12,153 nt of DNA from an uncultured Prevotella sp. (lineage in GTDB: Bacteria > Bacteroidota > Bacteroidia > Bacteroidales > Bacteroidaceae): the NCBI GenBank assembly GCA_938023885.1, contig CALJCU010000269.1:1-12153 (forward strand), written 5' to 3'. Of this stretch, positions 1 through 6,870 are shown one piece after another. Positions within the stretch are counted from its first letter, which is position 1. Each line of letters opens with the position of its first letter. The position numbers and the translations under genes were made by a program. The notes beneath the pieces are model-generated. The model searched no databases, was not told the origin of the DNA, and saw nothing but the letters and a program-made list of their open reading frames with translations.

Positions 1-130
1 AGAGAGGATATGGAGCATATACATTATTATAATAGAGCACTTCAGAGCTTTTCCGGTCTGCGGGCTGATTTATGGTTTTGGTGCAGCGCCAGGCGATTCA
101 AGTGAAATCACGACGGACCACCACAACTCA

Positions 131-176
131 TTGCAGCATTGAGGCCAAGGGGAATTTTTTCTCCCCGCTGCTGCAA
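131..176. repeat. Nested inverted repeat (hairpin within a hairpin)
   Basis: The outer arms are TTGCAGCA (131-138) and TGCTGCAA (169-176), a perfect 8-bp match. Inside them lie GGGGA (149-153) and TCCCC (162-166) around a T-rich loop. A further perfect pair, TCCAAG (180-185) with CTTGGA (205-210), follows directly. It could be a terminator of an upstream gene outside the window, a structured RNA, or part of a REP-like element. The sequence alone does not decide. Confidence 0.5.
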
Positions 177-194
177 ATATCCAAGGATTATTTG

Positions 195-202
195 TAAATT
201 TG
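195..202 (+). promoter_or_regulatory. Possible -7 element for the RAYT-like gene
   Basis: TAAATTTG matches the Bacteroidetes -7 consensus TAnnTTTG exactly, but no TTG-type -33 element sits about 20 nt upstream. If used, it would give a leader of about 150 nt carrying all three downstream palindromes. The motif is short and AT-rich, so a chance match is quite possible. Confidence 0.2.
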
Positions 203-241
203 CGCTTGGAAAGACATATAGGACCCATTTGCAGCCTGTCT

Positions 242-323
242 GCACTTACTGTGTAAGTGCTTACACGACACACGTAGTGTATGCAGTTTCATAGAAACTG
301 CATAGAAACTGCACAGAAACTGC
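242..323. repeat. Cluster of tandem palindromes with an 11-nt direct repeat (REP-like)
   Basis: Three hairpins follow each other. The first has arms GCACTTA (242-248) and TAAGTGC (254-260). The second is a short ACAC/GTGT pair (270-280). The third has arms TGCAGTTTC (282-290) and GAAACTGCA (294-302) with a 3-nt loop. The right arm of the third belongs to an 11-nt tandem repeat, ATAGAAACTGC at 291-301 and 302-312 and ACAGAAACTGC at 313-323, so the left arm can pair with any of three copies. The cluster ends 37 nt before the start of the RAYT-like gene. RAYT proteins are known to recognise REP palindromes, which makes these candidate substrates. Confidence 0.7.
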
Positions 324-360
324 AAAAAGAGGACCATCAACCCTAAAAGCCATTTTACCT

Positions 361-1380
361 ATGACTGACCACACAGACCGACAGCACAATCCTTTCGCGG
401 GCGAGAAGAAGCCATCCATGCTCAGACGCAGCTCCGGAAATGACTACCATGCCCGTCGCATGTACATGATCACGATTACCACCGCCAACAGGATACCATG
501 GTTTGGACGTGTTGTCGGCTCTACCAGTGCGCCATCAGCCTCTAAAGACTATCCGCATATCGAGCTGACACCTCTTGGCTATGCCGTCGCCCATTGCTGG
601 TATGACATCCATTCCTTTCATCCACAGATTGAGGTCATCCTGCTTCAGATGATGCCGGATCACCTTCATGGCATTCTCTTCGTTACGGAAGATATGTCTC
701 TCCATCTCGGGAGAGCCATTAACAGCTTCAAGGCGGGATGCAACAAAGCATTCCGGCAAATCATCCTCCATGAAGACAGACCTGCCTTCAACAAAGACCT
801 TAACCCCGACAACCAAGGCCGCTCCCAGCTTCTCTGGTCCAAAGGCTACAACGACCGCATTCTCTATCAGCAAGGACAGCTTGACCGCTGGAAGAACTAT
901 TTACATACCAACCCTTACCGTCTTCTCATCAAGCGCGAACATCCGGAAATGTTTAAGGTACAGAGAAGTCTGGTCTATGGCAACACGAGTTTCTCAGCTA
1001 TCGGGAACCGCTTCCTCATCACCTATCCCGACAAGAAGGCACTGAAATGCTCACGCAGCATGACACCAGGCGGCATTGAAAACCTGAGACAAGCGTGCCT
1101 GAGAGATGCTGCTTGCGGAACTGTCTTCATTTCTCCTGCCATCTCTCCGGGCGAGAAAACTATTATGCGAGCCTTGGTCAATGGAGGCTTCCCTGTAGTT
1201 TTTCTTCAAGAAAACGGCTTGACTGAATTAGCCAAGCCTGGTGGTAAACGCTTTGAACTATGTGCGGCCGGCCGACTTCTCATCCTTTCTCCTTGGGAGC
1301 ATCATAACGAACGGCAGACGATCAAACGTAGCCAATGCCTTGAACTCAATGAGCTGGCACAAACGTTAGCAGCACTATGA
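361..1380 (+). CDS. RAYT-like HUH/Y1 transposase fused to a C-terminal Rossmann (SLOG/DprA-like) domain
   Basis: A 339-residue protein. Residues about 30-200 form a Y1/IS200-type HUH single-strand DNA nuclease domain: the metal-binding HUH motif is H101-L-H103 in PDHLHGIL, and the likely catalytic tyrosine is Y163 in KGYNDRIL, followed by the family-typical NPYR at 184-187. Such RAYT proteins are usually single-copy and cut or join at REP palindromes, and a palindrome cluster lies just upstream (242-323). Residues about 205-339 are extra: a strand-like TVFISPAIS (254-262), GEKTIM (264-269), PVVFLQENG (278-286) and RLLILSPW (305-312) alternate with predicted helices, resembling a SLOG/DprA Rossmann fold. 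That fold assignment is inferred from pattern only. The ATG at 361 gives about 28 residues before the domain; ATG 418 is an alternative. No terminal inverted repeats or target duplications mark it as an active insertion sequence. Its 3' end converges on asd with a 20-nt gap. Confidence 0.85.
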   Translation: MTDHTDRQHNPFAGEKKPSMLRRSSGNDYHARRMYMITITTANRIPWFGRVVGSTSAPSASKDYPHIELTPLGYAVAHCWYDIHSFHPQIEVILLQMMPDHLHGILFVTEDMSLHLGRAINSFKAGCNKAFRQIILHEDRPAFNKDLNPDNQGRSQLLWSKGYNDRILYQQGQLDRWKNYLHTNPYRLLIKREHPEMFKVQRSLVYGNTSFSAIGNRFLITYPDKKALKCSRSMTPGGIENLRQACLRDAACGTVFISPAISPGEKTIMRALVNGGFPVVFLQENGLTELAKPGGKRFELCAAGRLLILSPWEHHNERQTIKRSQCLELNELAQTLAAL

Positions 1381-1400
1381 AGAAAGACGTCACATCGTCG

Positions 1401-2417
1401 TCACTTCACATTCCCCACCTTGATGAGGTATTCCGCAATCTGCACGGCGTTGAGGGCAGCACCCTTGCGGATCTGGTCGCCCGTGAGCCACAGTGTGCAA
1501 CTGTTGTCGTCGGCTAAATCCTTGCGGACACGACCTACATAGACATCATCCTTTCCGGCGCTCTCGAGCGGCATAGGGTAGATATACTGGTCGTTAGGAT
1601 CCTGTACGAGGGTCACGCCCGGCGCCTTCCTCAAGGCAGCCTGGATTGCACTCACCTCCAAAGGCTGCTCCGTCTCGAACCACACACTCTCGGAATGAGA
1701 ACGGAGGGAGGAGACGCGTACACACGTGGCCGAGGTACGCACGTCGGAGTGCATAATCTTCCGCGTCTCATTGAACATCTTCATCTCCTCTTTGGTATAG
1801 TCGTTGGGGGTCATCTTGTCAATCTGTGGAATGACGTTGTAAGCGAGCTGATGCGGGAATTTCACGATGGTTGAGACGTGCCCCGTCTCCACCATTTCCT
1901 TGTATTGCTGCTCCAGCTCTCTCATGGCTGCAGCGCCTGCACCTGACGCACTCTGGTAAGAGGCGATATGAATCTTGCGGATGTGGCTCAGCTTCTCGAT
2001 AGGATTGAGCACGACGACCATCATGATGGTGGTACAGTTAGGGTTGGCGATGATACCTTTGGGCCGGTCGAGGGCGTCCTCGGGATTGATCTCCGGCACC
2101 ACGAGAGGCACCTTGGGATCCATACGCCACTGTGAGCTGTTGTCGATCATCACGGCACCATACTTTGTGATGGTCTCAGCAAACTCGGCCGATGTGCCGC
2201 CGCCTGCAGAGACAAAGGCAATATCCACTCCGCGGAAATCATCGTTATGCTGCAGTTCCTTTACAGTGTATGCCTTTCCACGAAAGGTGTACTGTCTGCC
2301 TGCACTGCGCTTCGACCCGAAGAGCAAAAGGTCATCAATGGGGAAATCTCTCTCTGCAAGGATGCGCAGGAACTCTTGTCCCACAGCACCACTTGCGCCT
2401 ACAATAGCTACTCTCAT
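1401..2417 (-). CDS. asd: Aspartate-semialdehyde dehydrogenase
   Basis: A 338-residue cytosolic enzyme that reduces aspartyl-4-phosphate to aspartate-4-semialdehyde with NADPH, the branch-point step towards lysine, diaminopimelate, threonine and methionine. The N-terminal Rossmann motif GASGAVG is at 7-13. The catalytic cysteine is C128 in IIANPNCTT, and the likely active-site histidine is H241 in SLRSHSES. The C-terminal DQIRKGAALNAVQIAEYL block is typical, and the length fits the family. The frame stays open upstream to 2519, but the ATG at 2415-2417 puts MRVAIVGASG at the N terminus as in homologs, and the extra residues would be read from the promoter region. It is divergent from the antiporter gene and convergent with the RAYT-like gene, and appears monocistronic. 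Confidence 0.96.
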   Translation of the reverse strand: MRVAIVGASGAVGQEFLRILAERDFPIDDLLLFGSKRSAGRQYTFRGKAYTVKELQHNDDFRGVDIAFVSAGGGTSAEFAETITKYGAVMIDNSSQWRMDPKVPLVVPEINPEDALDRPKGIIANPNCTTIMMVVVLNPIEKLSHIRKIHIASYQSASGAGAAAMRELEQQYKEMVETGHVSTIVKFPHQLAYNVIPQIDKMTPNDYTKEEMKMFNETRKIMHSDVRTSATCVRVSSLRSHSESVWFETEQPLEVSAIQAALRKAPGVTLVQDPNDQYIYPMPLESAGKDDVYVGRVRKDLADDNSCTLWLTGDQIRKGAALNAVQIAEYLIKVGNVK

Positions 2418-2443
2418 ATAAATAAAAATTGAAACCTTAGGGG

Positions 2444-2451
2444 CAAAATTA
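2444..2451 (-). promoter_or_regulatory. Probable -7 promoter element of asd
   Basis: Read on the minus strand this is TAATTTTG, an exact TAnnTTTG match. It would start transcription about 20 nt before the asd ATG, with an AT-rich leader and no Shine-Dalgarno sequence, as is common in Bacteroidetes. No clear -33 TTG is visible at the right distance. Confidence 0.45.
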
Positions 2452-2474
2452 CAATAATTCAGCGAAAATATGAT

Positions 2475-2482
2475 TAACTTTG
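2475..2482 (+). promoter_or_regulatory. Probable -7 promoter element of the antiporter-lolD-tilS operon
   Basis: TAACTTTG matches TAnnTTTG exactly and lies 18 nt before the ATG at 2501, which implies a very short leader. A -33 TTG is not evident. With the asd element it forms a compact divergent promoter region of 83 bp between the two start codons. Confidence 0.45.
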
Positions 2483-2500
2483 CCACAAAAAAGTAGCTTG

Positions 2501-4663
2501 ATGCCATCATTTGCTTCATATTTCCCTATCACGGACCCCACGCTGGTGTTCTTTGTGGTGCTGCTGATCATCCTCCTTGCCCCTATCATCATGGGCAAGC
2601 TGCGCATCCCGCACCTTATCGGCATGGTGCTTGCGGGGGTGGTCGTGGGGCAGTATGGCCTGAATATTCTTGTCAGGGATGCAAGTTTTGAGCTCTTCGG
2701 GCGCGTGGGACTCTACTATATTATGTTTCTTGCCTCGCTCGAGATGGATATGGAGGGATTGAAACGGAACAAATGGCGCACATTGATCTTCGGGTTCCTG
2801 ACATTCTGCATCCCTTTCCTTCTGACGTGGTTCATGGGTCTCGACATCCTCGGCTATACACCTGTCGCCGCACTGCTGTTAAGCTGCGTAATGTCGTCCA
2901 ACACGCTTGTGTCCTACCCCATCGCTGCCCGCTATGGCCTGCAGCAAGAGAGGAGCGTGACGCTGTCGGTAGGATCGACGATGGTCAGTCTCCTTCTCGC
3001 CCTGGTCGTCCTTGCCACCGTCGTGGCTTCCTATCAAGGCACAAATGACGTACTGTTCTGGCTATTGTTCATCGTCAAGGCAGCAGCTTATATAGGTCTG
3101 ACACTTTTCTTCATCCCCCGCCTGACACGATGGTTCCTGCGGCGCTACAGTGACGCCGTGATGCAGTTTATCTTCGTTATGGCAGTGCTTTTCTTCTGTG
3201 CTGTCATGAGTGAGGTCGTCGGACTGGAAGGCATCTTCGGTGCGTTCCTCGCCGGTCTGGTGATGAACAGGTTCATCCCCCAGCAGTCGCCGCTGATGAA
3301 CCGTATCGAGTTTATGGGCAACGCCATTTTCATTCCCTATTTCCTTATTGGCGTGGGAATGCTCATCAATGTACGGCTGCTCTTTTCGGGAGGCAGCATT
3401 CTGTTTGTCGTTGCCTGTATCGTCCTCTTCGGTACCTTAGGCAAGGCACTCGCCGCCTATATCGCTGCCTTTTTCTTCCGCCTCCCTATTCTGTCGGGGC
3501 ACCTGATGTTTGGTCTGACCTCTGCTCATGCCGCCGGCGCCATCGCCATGGTGATGGTTGGCATGAACCTGAAAACCGCTGACGGACAGCCGTTGGTCAA
3601 TGAAGGGATGCTCAACGGCATCGTCATCACGATTCTCTTCACGTGCATCATCTCGTCGCTCATCACGGAGTGGGCCTCGCGTGCCACGGTCTTGCGTGAG
3701 CATGAACTGCCCTCGGAGGATGTACCCGATGATGACGAGCGGATCCTCGTGCCAGTGAAATACAAGGAATATGCCAACCGGCTCATCAGCCTTGCTATCA
3801 TGGCACGCAACCCCGGACTGAACCGCTCCCTCGTTGCCATCAACGTGGTCTATGACGATGACAACATGCAACGCAACCAGAGAGAGGGTCAACGGCTCTT
3901 GAAACAAGTACAGACCTATGCAGCAGGATCCGACGTGATGGCGGACACTCAGGTGCGGGTTGCCGCCAACATCGCCAATGGCATCAAACATGCCTTCAAG
4001 GAGTTCCAGGCTTCAGAGATCCTTATCGGTATGCACATGCATGAGAATGTGTCGCCGAAGTTCTGGGGACAGTTCCACCAGAGTTTGTTCAATGGACTCA
4101 ACCGTCAGATCATCATGGCACGCCTCTATCACCCTTTAGCGACGCTGCGGAGAATCGTCGTCGCCGTGCCCTCCCGGGCTCAATACGAGCCGGGATTCTA
4201 CCGTTGGATGGAACGACTGTCACGCATCGCCAAGAACCTCGACTGCAAGATTCAGTTCAATGGACGTATGGACACGCTGCAGATGATCAACCAGTTCATC
4301 ATGAACCGCCATCCCAACCTGCGCTTCACCTGCGTGGAGATGCCCCACTGGAACGAGCTGCCCCGTGTCGCGACAACCATTGCCGATGATCATCTCTTCG
4401 TCGTCGTGACGGCACGTCAAGGCACCGTCTCCTACAAGTCAGCCATGGAACGGCTGCCTGAGGAACTGACCAAATACTTCAAAGGAAAGAACCTCATGAT
4501 CATCTTCCCCGACCAGTACGGCGACGACAAGCAGACCATGACGTTCGCCCAGCCGCAACATACGGAAGAGACCTCTGCCTACGACAATGTGGCAAAGTGG
4601 CTGCATAAATTGATAAAAAGTTTCACCAAGTACAAAAATAAACGTAATATAAATCAGAAATGA
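2501..4663 (+). CDS. CPA2-family cation:proton antiporter with Usp-like C-terminal region
   Basis: A 720-residue inner-membrane protein. Residues about 12-395 form roughly a dozen membrane segments of the Na+/H+ exchanger (CPA2) type, with family-like blocks LYYIMFLASLEMDM (71-84), GLEGIFGAFLAGLVMNR (241-257) and SAHAAGAIAMVMVG (341-354). It probably exchanges Na+ or K+ for protons; the ion cannot be told from the sequence. Residues about 413-673 are soluble and look like two degenerate universal-stress-protein modules, the first starting at ERILVPV (413-419) and the second at RRIVVAVPS (550-558), which would sit in the cytoplasm and may sense a nucleotide or regulate transport. The ATG at 2501 is preferred; a TTG at 2480 overlaps the promoter element. 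Oddly, the segment TMVSLLLAL (160-168) has no acidic residue where relatives carry one in the transport core. The stop codon overlaps the lolD start by 4 nt. Confidence 0.9.
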   Translation: MPSFASYFPITDPTLVFFVVLLIILLAPIIMGKLRIPHLIGMVLAGVVVGQYGLNILVRDASFELFGRVGLYYIMFLASLEMDMEGLKRNKWRTLIFGFLTFCIPFLLTWFMGLDILGYTPVAALLLSCVMSSNTLVSYPIAARYGLQQERSVTLSVGSTMVSLLLALVVLATVVASYQGTNDVLFWLLFIVKAAAYIGLTLFFIPRLTRWFLRRYSDAVMQFIFVMAVLFFCAVMSEVVGLEGIFGAFLAGLVMNRFIPQQSPLMNRIEFMGNAIFIPYFLIGVGMLINVRLLFSGGSILFVVACIVLFGTLGKALAAYIAAFFFRLPILSGHLMFGLTSAHAAGAIAMVMVGMNLKTADGQPLVNEGMLNGIVITILFTCIISSLITEWASRATVLREHELPSEDVPDDDERILVPVKYKEYANRLISLAIMARNPGLNRSLVAINVVYDDDNMQRNQREGQRLLKQVQTYAAGSDVMADTQVRVAANIANGIKHAFKEFQASEILIGMHMHENVSPKFWGQFHQSLFNGLNRQIIMARLYHPLATLRRIVVAVPSRAQYEPGFYRWMERLSRIAKNLDCKIQFNGRMDTLQMINQFIMNRHPNLRFTCVEMPHWNELPRVATTIADDHLFVVVTARQGTVSYKSAMERLPEELTKYFKGKNLMIIFPDQYGDDKQTMTFAQPQHTEETSAYDNVAKWLHKLIKSFTKYKNKRNINQK

Positions 4664-5376
4664 TAGACGTCAAAGGAATAACAAAATCATTTGGAAAACT
4701 GCAGGTCCTTAAGGGTATAGACCTGCACATTGACAAAGGTGAGGTCGTGAGCATTGTCGGTCCTTCGGGAGCCGGCAAGACGACCTTGCTGCAGATCATA
4801 GGAACACTCGACAAGCCGGACAGCGGCACCGTCAGCGTGGACGGTGTGGACGTCAGCGGACTGTCGGAGAAGAAGCTCGCCGACTTCCGTAACCAGCATA
4901 TCGGCTTCGTGTTTCAGTTCCATCAACTTCTCCCCGAGTTCACTGCGCTGGAGAACATCATGATTCCCGCCTTCATCGCGGGCACAGGACGCAAGGAAGC
5001 ACGGGATCGTGCCGAGAAGCTGCTCAGTTTCATGGGGCTCTCCGGCCGTGCCTCGCACAAACCCAACGAGCTGTCGGGCGGTGAGAAGCAGCGTGTTGCC
5101 GTGGCACGTGCCCTGGTGAACAACCCTGCCGTCGTCCTTGCCGATGAGCCGTCGGGAAGCCTCGACTCGAAGAACAAAGCGGAGCTTCACCAGCTCTTCT
5201 TCGACCTGCGTGACAAGTTCGGGCAGACCTTCGTCATCGTCACCCATGACGAGAGCCTCGCCAAGCTCACCGACAGGACGATACACATGAAGGATGGAGT
5301 GCTGGAGATTCCATCAGCGACCCCACTCCAGTCCTCACCCAAGGGGGAGGGGGAATGCGTTACCCCATCGATATGA
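4660..5376 (+). CDS. lolD: LolD-like lipoprotein-release ABC transporter ATPase
   Basis: A 238-residue ABC ATPase. It has Walker A GPSGAGKT (34-41), a Q-loop in FVFQFHQLLPEFTALEN (83-99) that is characteristic of LolD, the signature LSGGEKQ (138-144), Walker B VVLADEP (158-164) with catalytic E163, and the H-loop His196 in VTHD. LolD drives LolC/E-type membrane subunits that release outer-membrane lipoproteins from the inner membrane to the carrier LolA. No membrane subunit is encoded here, so partners must lie elsewhere; another MacB-type export role is the alternative. The start ATG overlaps the antiporter stop as ATGA, suggesting translational coupling. The family core ends near MKDGVLE (210-216). 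The last 20 or so residues are encoded by a GC-rich hairpin element (5332-5353) and look like a recent, non-conserved extension. Confidence 0.88.
   Translation: MIDVKGITKSFGKLQVLKGIDLHIDKGEVVSIVGPSGAGKTTLLQIIGTLDKPDSGTVSVDGVDVSGLSEKKLADFRNQHIGFVFQFHQLLPEFTALENIMIPAFIAGTGRKEARDRAEKLLSFMGLSGRASHKPNELSGGEKQRVAVARALVNNPAVVLADEPSGSLDSKNKAELHQLFFDLRDKFGQTFVIVTHDESLAKLTDRTIHMKDGVLEIPSATPLQSSPKGEGECVTPSI
5318..5356 (+). repeat. Degenerate hairpin element, copy A, inside the end of lolD
   Basis: The core pairs TCCTCACCC (5332-5340) with GGGGGAGGG (5343-5351) across a 2-nt spacer, preceded by ACCCCACTCCAG. About 23 of 39 positions match the inverted sequence at 6832-6870 (copy B), counted by hand without gaps. 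It encodes the tail of LolD and ends just before the possible early tilS start. Confidence 0.4.
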
Positions 5377-6740
5377 ACAAAGCAAAACGATGGCCCTCAC
5401 TAAGATGGGATCCACCCTCCCTGAAGGTGATGGACGGTATGGGAGCTGAGGTCCGGGAGGAGTCAGACCTTTATCTCGTCGCTCTCAGTGGCGGCCCCGA
5501 CAGTGTAGCATTGTTGCGGATAATGCTCGATGAAGGCTATCGCGTAGAGGCCGCCCATTGCAACTTCCACTTGCGGGGAGCAGAGAGCGACCGCGACGAG
5601 GCGTTCTGCAGGAATCTTTGTGAGAAATTAGATGTCAAACTGCATGTCGTCCACTTTGACACGAAGGAGTTTGCGGAGCTGCGGGGTGTCTCCACTGAGA
5701 TGGCGGCACGCGAACTGCGTTACCGGTGGATCAGTCAGCTCGCCCATGACACAGAGGCTCATGGGGTCTGCATCGCCCATCACAGTGATGATCAGGTCGA
5801 GACGATTCTGCTCAACATCCTGCGTGGCACCGGACTCAAAGGACTCCTTGGCATGCAACGCAAAAATGGCATCTTTCTAAGGCCGCTGTTAGACATCCCG
5901 AGGAGAGAAATCCTCGAATATCTTGACCGCATAGGGCAAGACTATGTGACGGACAGCACCAATCTTAAAGATGACGTACAGCGCAACAAATTGCGGCTCG
6001 ACATCATTCCGATGTTGGAAAAGGTAACCCCCGCCGCCAGACGGAATATTCTGCGTATGGCTGACAACCTCAGCGATGTGGAGAATGTGATAGAGCAAAG
6101 CATTGGAGAAGCCCTGCAACGGTGTGCCGTAGTTTCGGCTTCCGGGAATGCATATTCCATGAGAGAGATACGGAGCTATGTCAGTCCGCGTCTTCTTCTC
6201 TGGTCCATCGTTTCCGGCCAGGGTTTCAACCGGGAGCAAACTATGGAGATGCTGTCATCTACAGAGGGAGGAAGAACCTGGACAAGCCAACATGCTATAG
6301 CCGTCATCAGCAACGACACATTATATATATATGACCTTGAAGAATGGAACAAGCCACTGCCTACGCTACGCATCCCAGAGACAGGACTGTACAACTTCCA
6401 TGAGGGAAAAATCCGTGCGTCGTCTGAGGAGGTAAGCGATAAGCCGCAACTATCCAAAGAACGCAATATCGCTACCATCGATGCTGACGCTTTGTCATTT
6501 CCACTGACCCTGCGACCCGTAAAAGAAGGTGATCGCTTCACACCTTTCGGCATGAGAGGTTCCAAGCTTGTCAGCGATTACTTGAAAGACAAGAAAATAG
6601 AGCCTATCGAACGTCACCATCAACTTGCCGTCACTGATGCCTCCGGGCAGATTATCTGGCTCCCGGGAAGGACCATTGACGAAAGTGTCAAGGTGAAAGG
6701 AAGCACAATGAAGGTGATAGTGTTAAATGTTGAATGTTAA
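5373..6740 (+). CDS. tilS: tRNA(Ile) lysidine synthase
   Basis: A 455-residue enzyme that uses ATP and lysine to convert C34 of the CAU-anticodon tRNA(Ile) to lysidine, so that it is charged with isoleucine and reads AUA. The PP-loop SGGPDS is at 39-44. Next come HCNFHLRGAESDRDEAFC (62-79), HHSDDQVETILLNILRGTGL (136-155) and DSTN...RNKLR (194-208), all TilS hallmarks, and a C-terminal TilS domain (about 380-455, LRPVKEGDRFTPFGM onwards). The start is uncertain. ATG 5373 overlaps the lolD stop as ATGA and is chosen here. ATG 5355 is also in frame. ATG 5430 would place SGGPDS at residue 20, closer to E. coli TilS, and the residues before it (Trp- and Pro-rich) look unconserved. It is the last gene of the operon and is followed by a terminator. 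Confidence 0.93.
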   Translation: MNKAKRWPSLRWDPPSLKVMDGMGAEVREESDLYLVALSGGPDSVALLRIMLDEGYRVEAAHCNFHLRGAESDRDEAFCRNLCEKLDVKLHVVHFDTKEFAELRGVSTEMAARELRYRWISQLAHDTEAHGVCIAHHSDDQVETILLNILRGTGLKGLLGMQRKNGIFLRPLLDIPRREILEYLDRIGQDYVTDSTNLKDDVQRNKLRLDIIPMLEKVTPAARRNILRMADNLSDVENVIEQSIGEALQRCAVVSASGNAYSMREIRSYVSPRLLLWSIVSGQGFNREQTMEMLSSTEGGRTWTSQHAIAVISNDTLYIYDLEEWNKPLPTLRIPETGLYNFHEGKIRASSEEVSDKPQLSKERNIATIDADALSFPLTLRPVKEGDRFTPFGMRGSKLVSDYLKDKKIEPIERHHQLAVTDASGQIIWLPGRTIDESVKVKGSTMKVIVLNVEC

Positions 6741-6774
6741 GCGTCGAATGAAGGCAAGGACAGGTGACAAAGAG

Positions 6775-6813
6775 AATCCCCGGCTTGCGACGGCAAACCG
6801 GGGATTATTTTTC
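6775..6813 (+). terminator. Rho-independent terminator of the antiporter-lolD-tilS operon
   Basis: A perfect 9-bp stem, AATCCCCGG (6775-6783) with CCGGGGATT (6798-6806), is extended inside by TTGC/GCAA (6785-6788 and 6793-6796) after one mismatch. The stem runs into TATTTTTC on the + strand. It lies about 35 nt after the tilS stop. On the minus strand it follows the ompA-family gene by about 65 nt but lacks a good T run there, so it mainly serves the + operon. Confidence 0.85.
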
Positions 6814-6831
6814 ACCCTATCAGGAATCCCT

Positions 6832-6870
6832 TTTTCCTCACCCTTCCGGGAAAGATTGAGATGGGGTCTC
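6832..6870 (-). repeat. Degenerate hairpin element, copy B, abutting the ompA-family stop codon
   Basis: Read on the minus strand it starts GAGACCCCATCTCA directly after the TAA and ends in a hairpin of CTTTCCC and GGGTGAG with a GGAA loop (one T-T mismatch). TCCTCACCC occurs on the + strand both here (6835-6843) and in copy A (5332-5340). It may help end transcription of the minus-strand gene, but it has no T tract directly after the stem. Confidence 0.35.

Larger units (their letters stand above)
1..360. other. Intergenic region rich in inverted repeats, upstream of the RAYT-like gene
   Basis: No convincing gene is seen here. Two + strand frames are open from the window edge, to about 105 and about 142, but neither gives a recognisable protein tail. 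A 67-codon minus-strand frame (70-273) runs through the hairpins and also looks spurious. The interval holds at least five inverted repeats: a nested hairpin at 131-176, arms TCCAAG/CTTGGA at 180-210, and three more in a row between 242 and 323. Such a dense palindrome field beside a RAYT-like gene fits a REP-type non-coding region, though that link is inferred. Confidence 0.6.

Noticed and set aside
1..142. Open + strand frames from the window edge that could be the tail of an upstream gene
   Set aside because: Two frames are open for 34 to 46 codons, neither resembles a known protein end, and the short length makes chance likely.
70..273. 67-residue minus-strand reading frame
   Set aside because: It crosses several hairpins, has no recognisable domain and no promoter or start context; it is best read as a by-product of the repeat region.
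291..323. CRISPR array
   Set aside because: The repeat is only 11 nt with no spacers between copies and no cas genes; it is a short tandem repeat within a palindrome.
2418..2519. 34-residue N-terminal extension of Asd
   Set aside because: It would be read through the promoter elements and into the antiporter gene, and homologs begin at MRVAIVGASG.
3437..3991. 184-residue minus-strand frame inside the antiporter gene
   Set aside because: It is antisense to a clearly conserved membrane protein, and its translation has no family-like motifs.
4687..5286. 199-residue minus-strand frame opposite lolD
   Set aside because: The + strand carries all ABC ATPase motifs in order; the opposite frame is a coding shadow.
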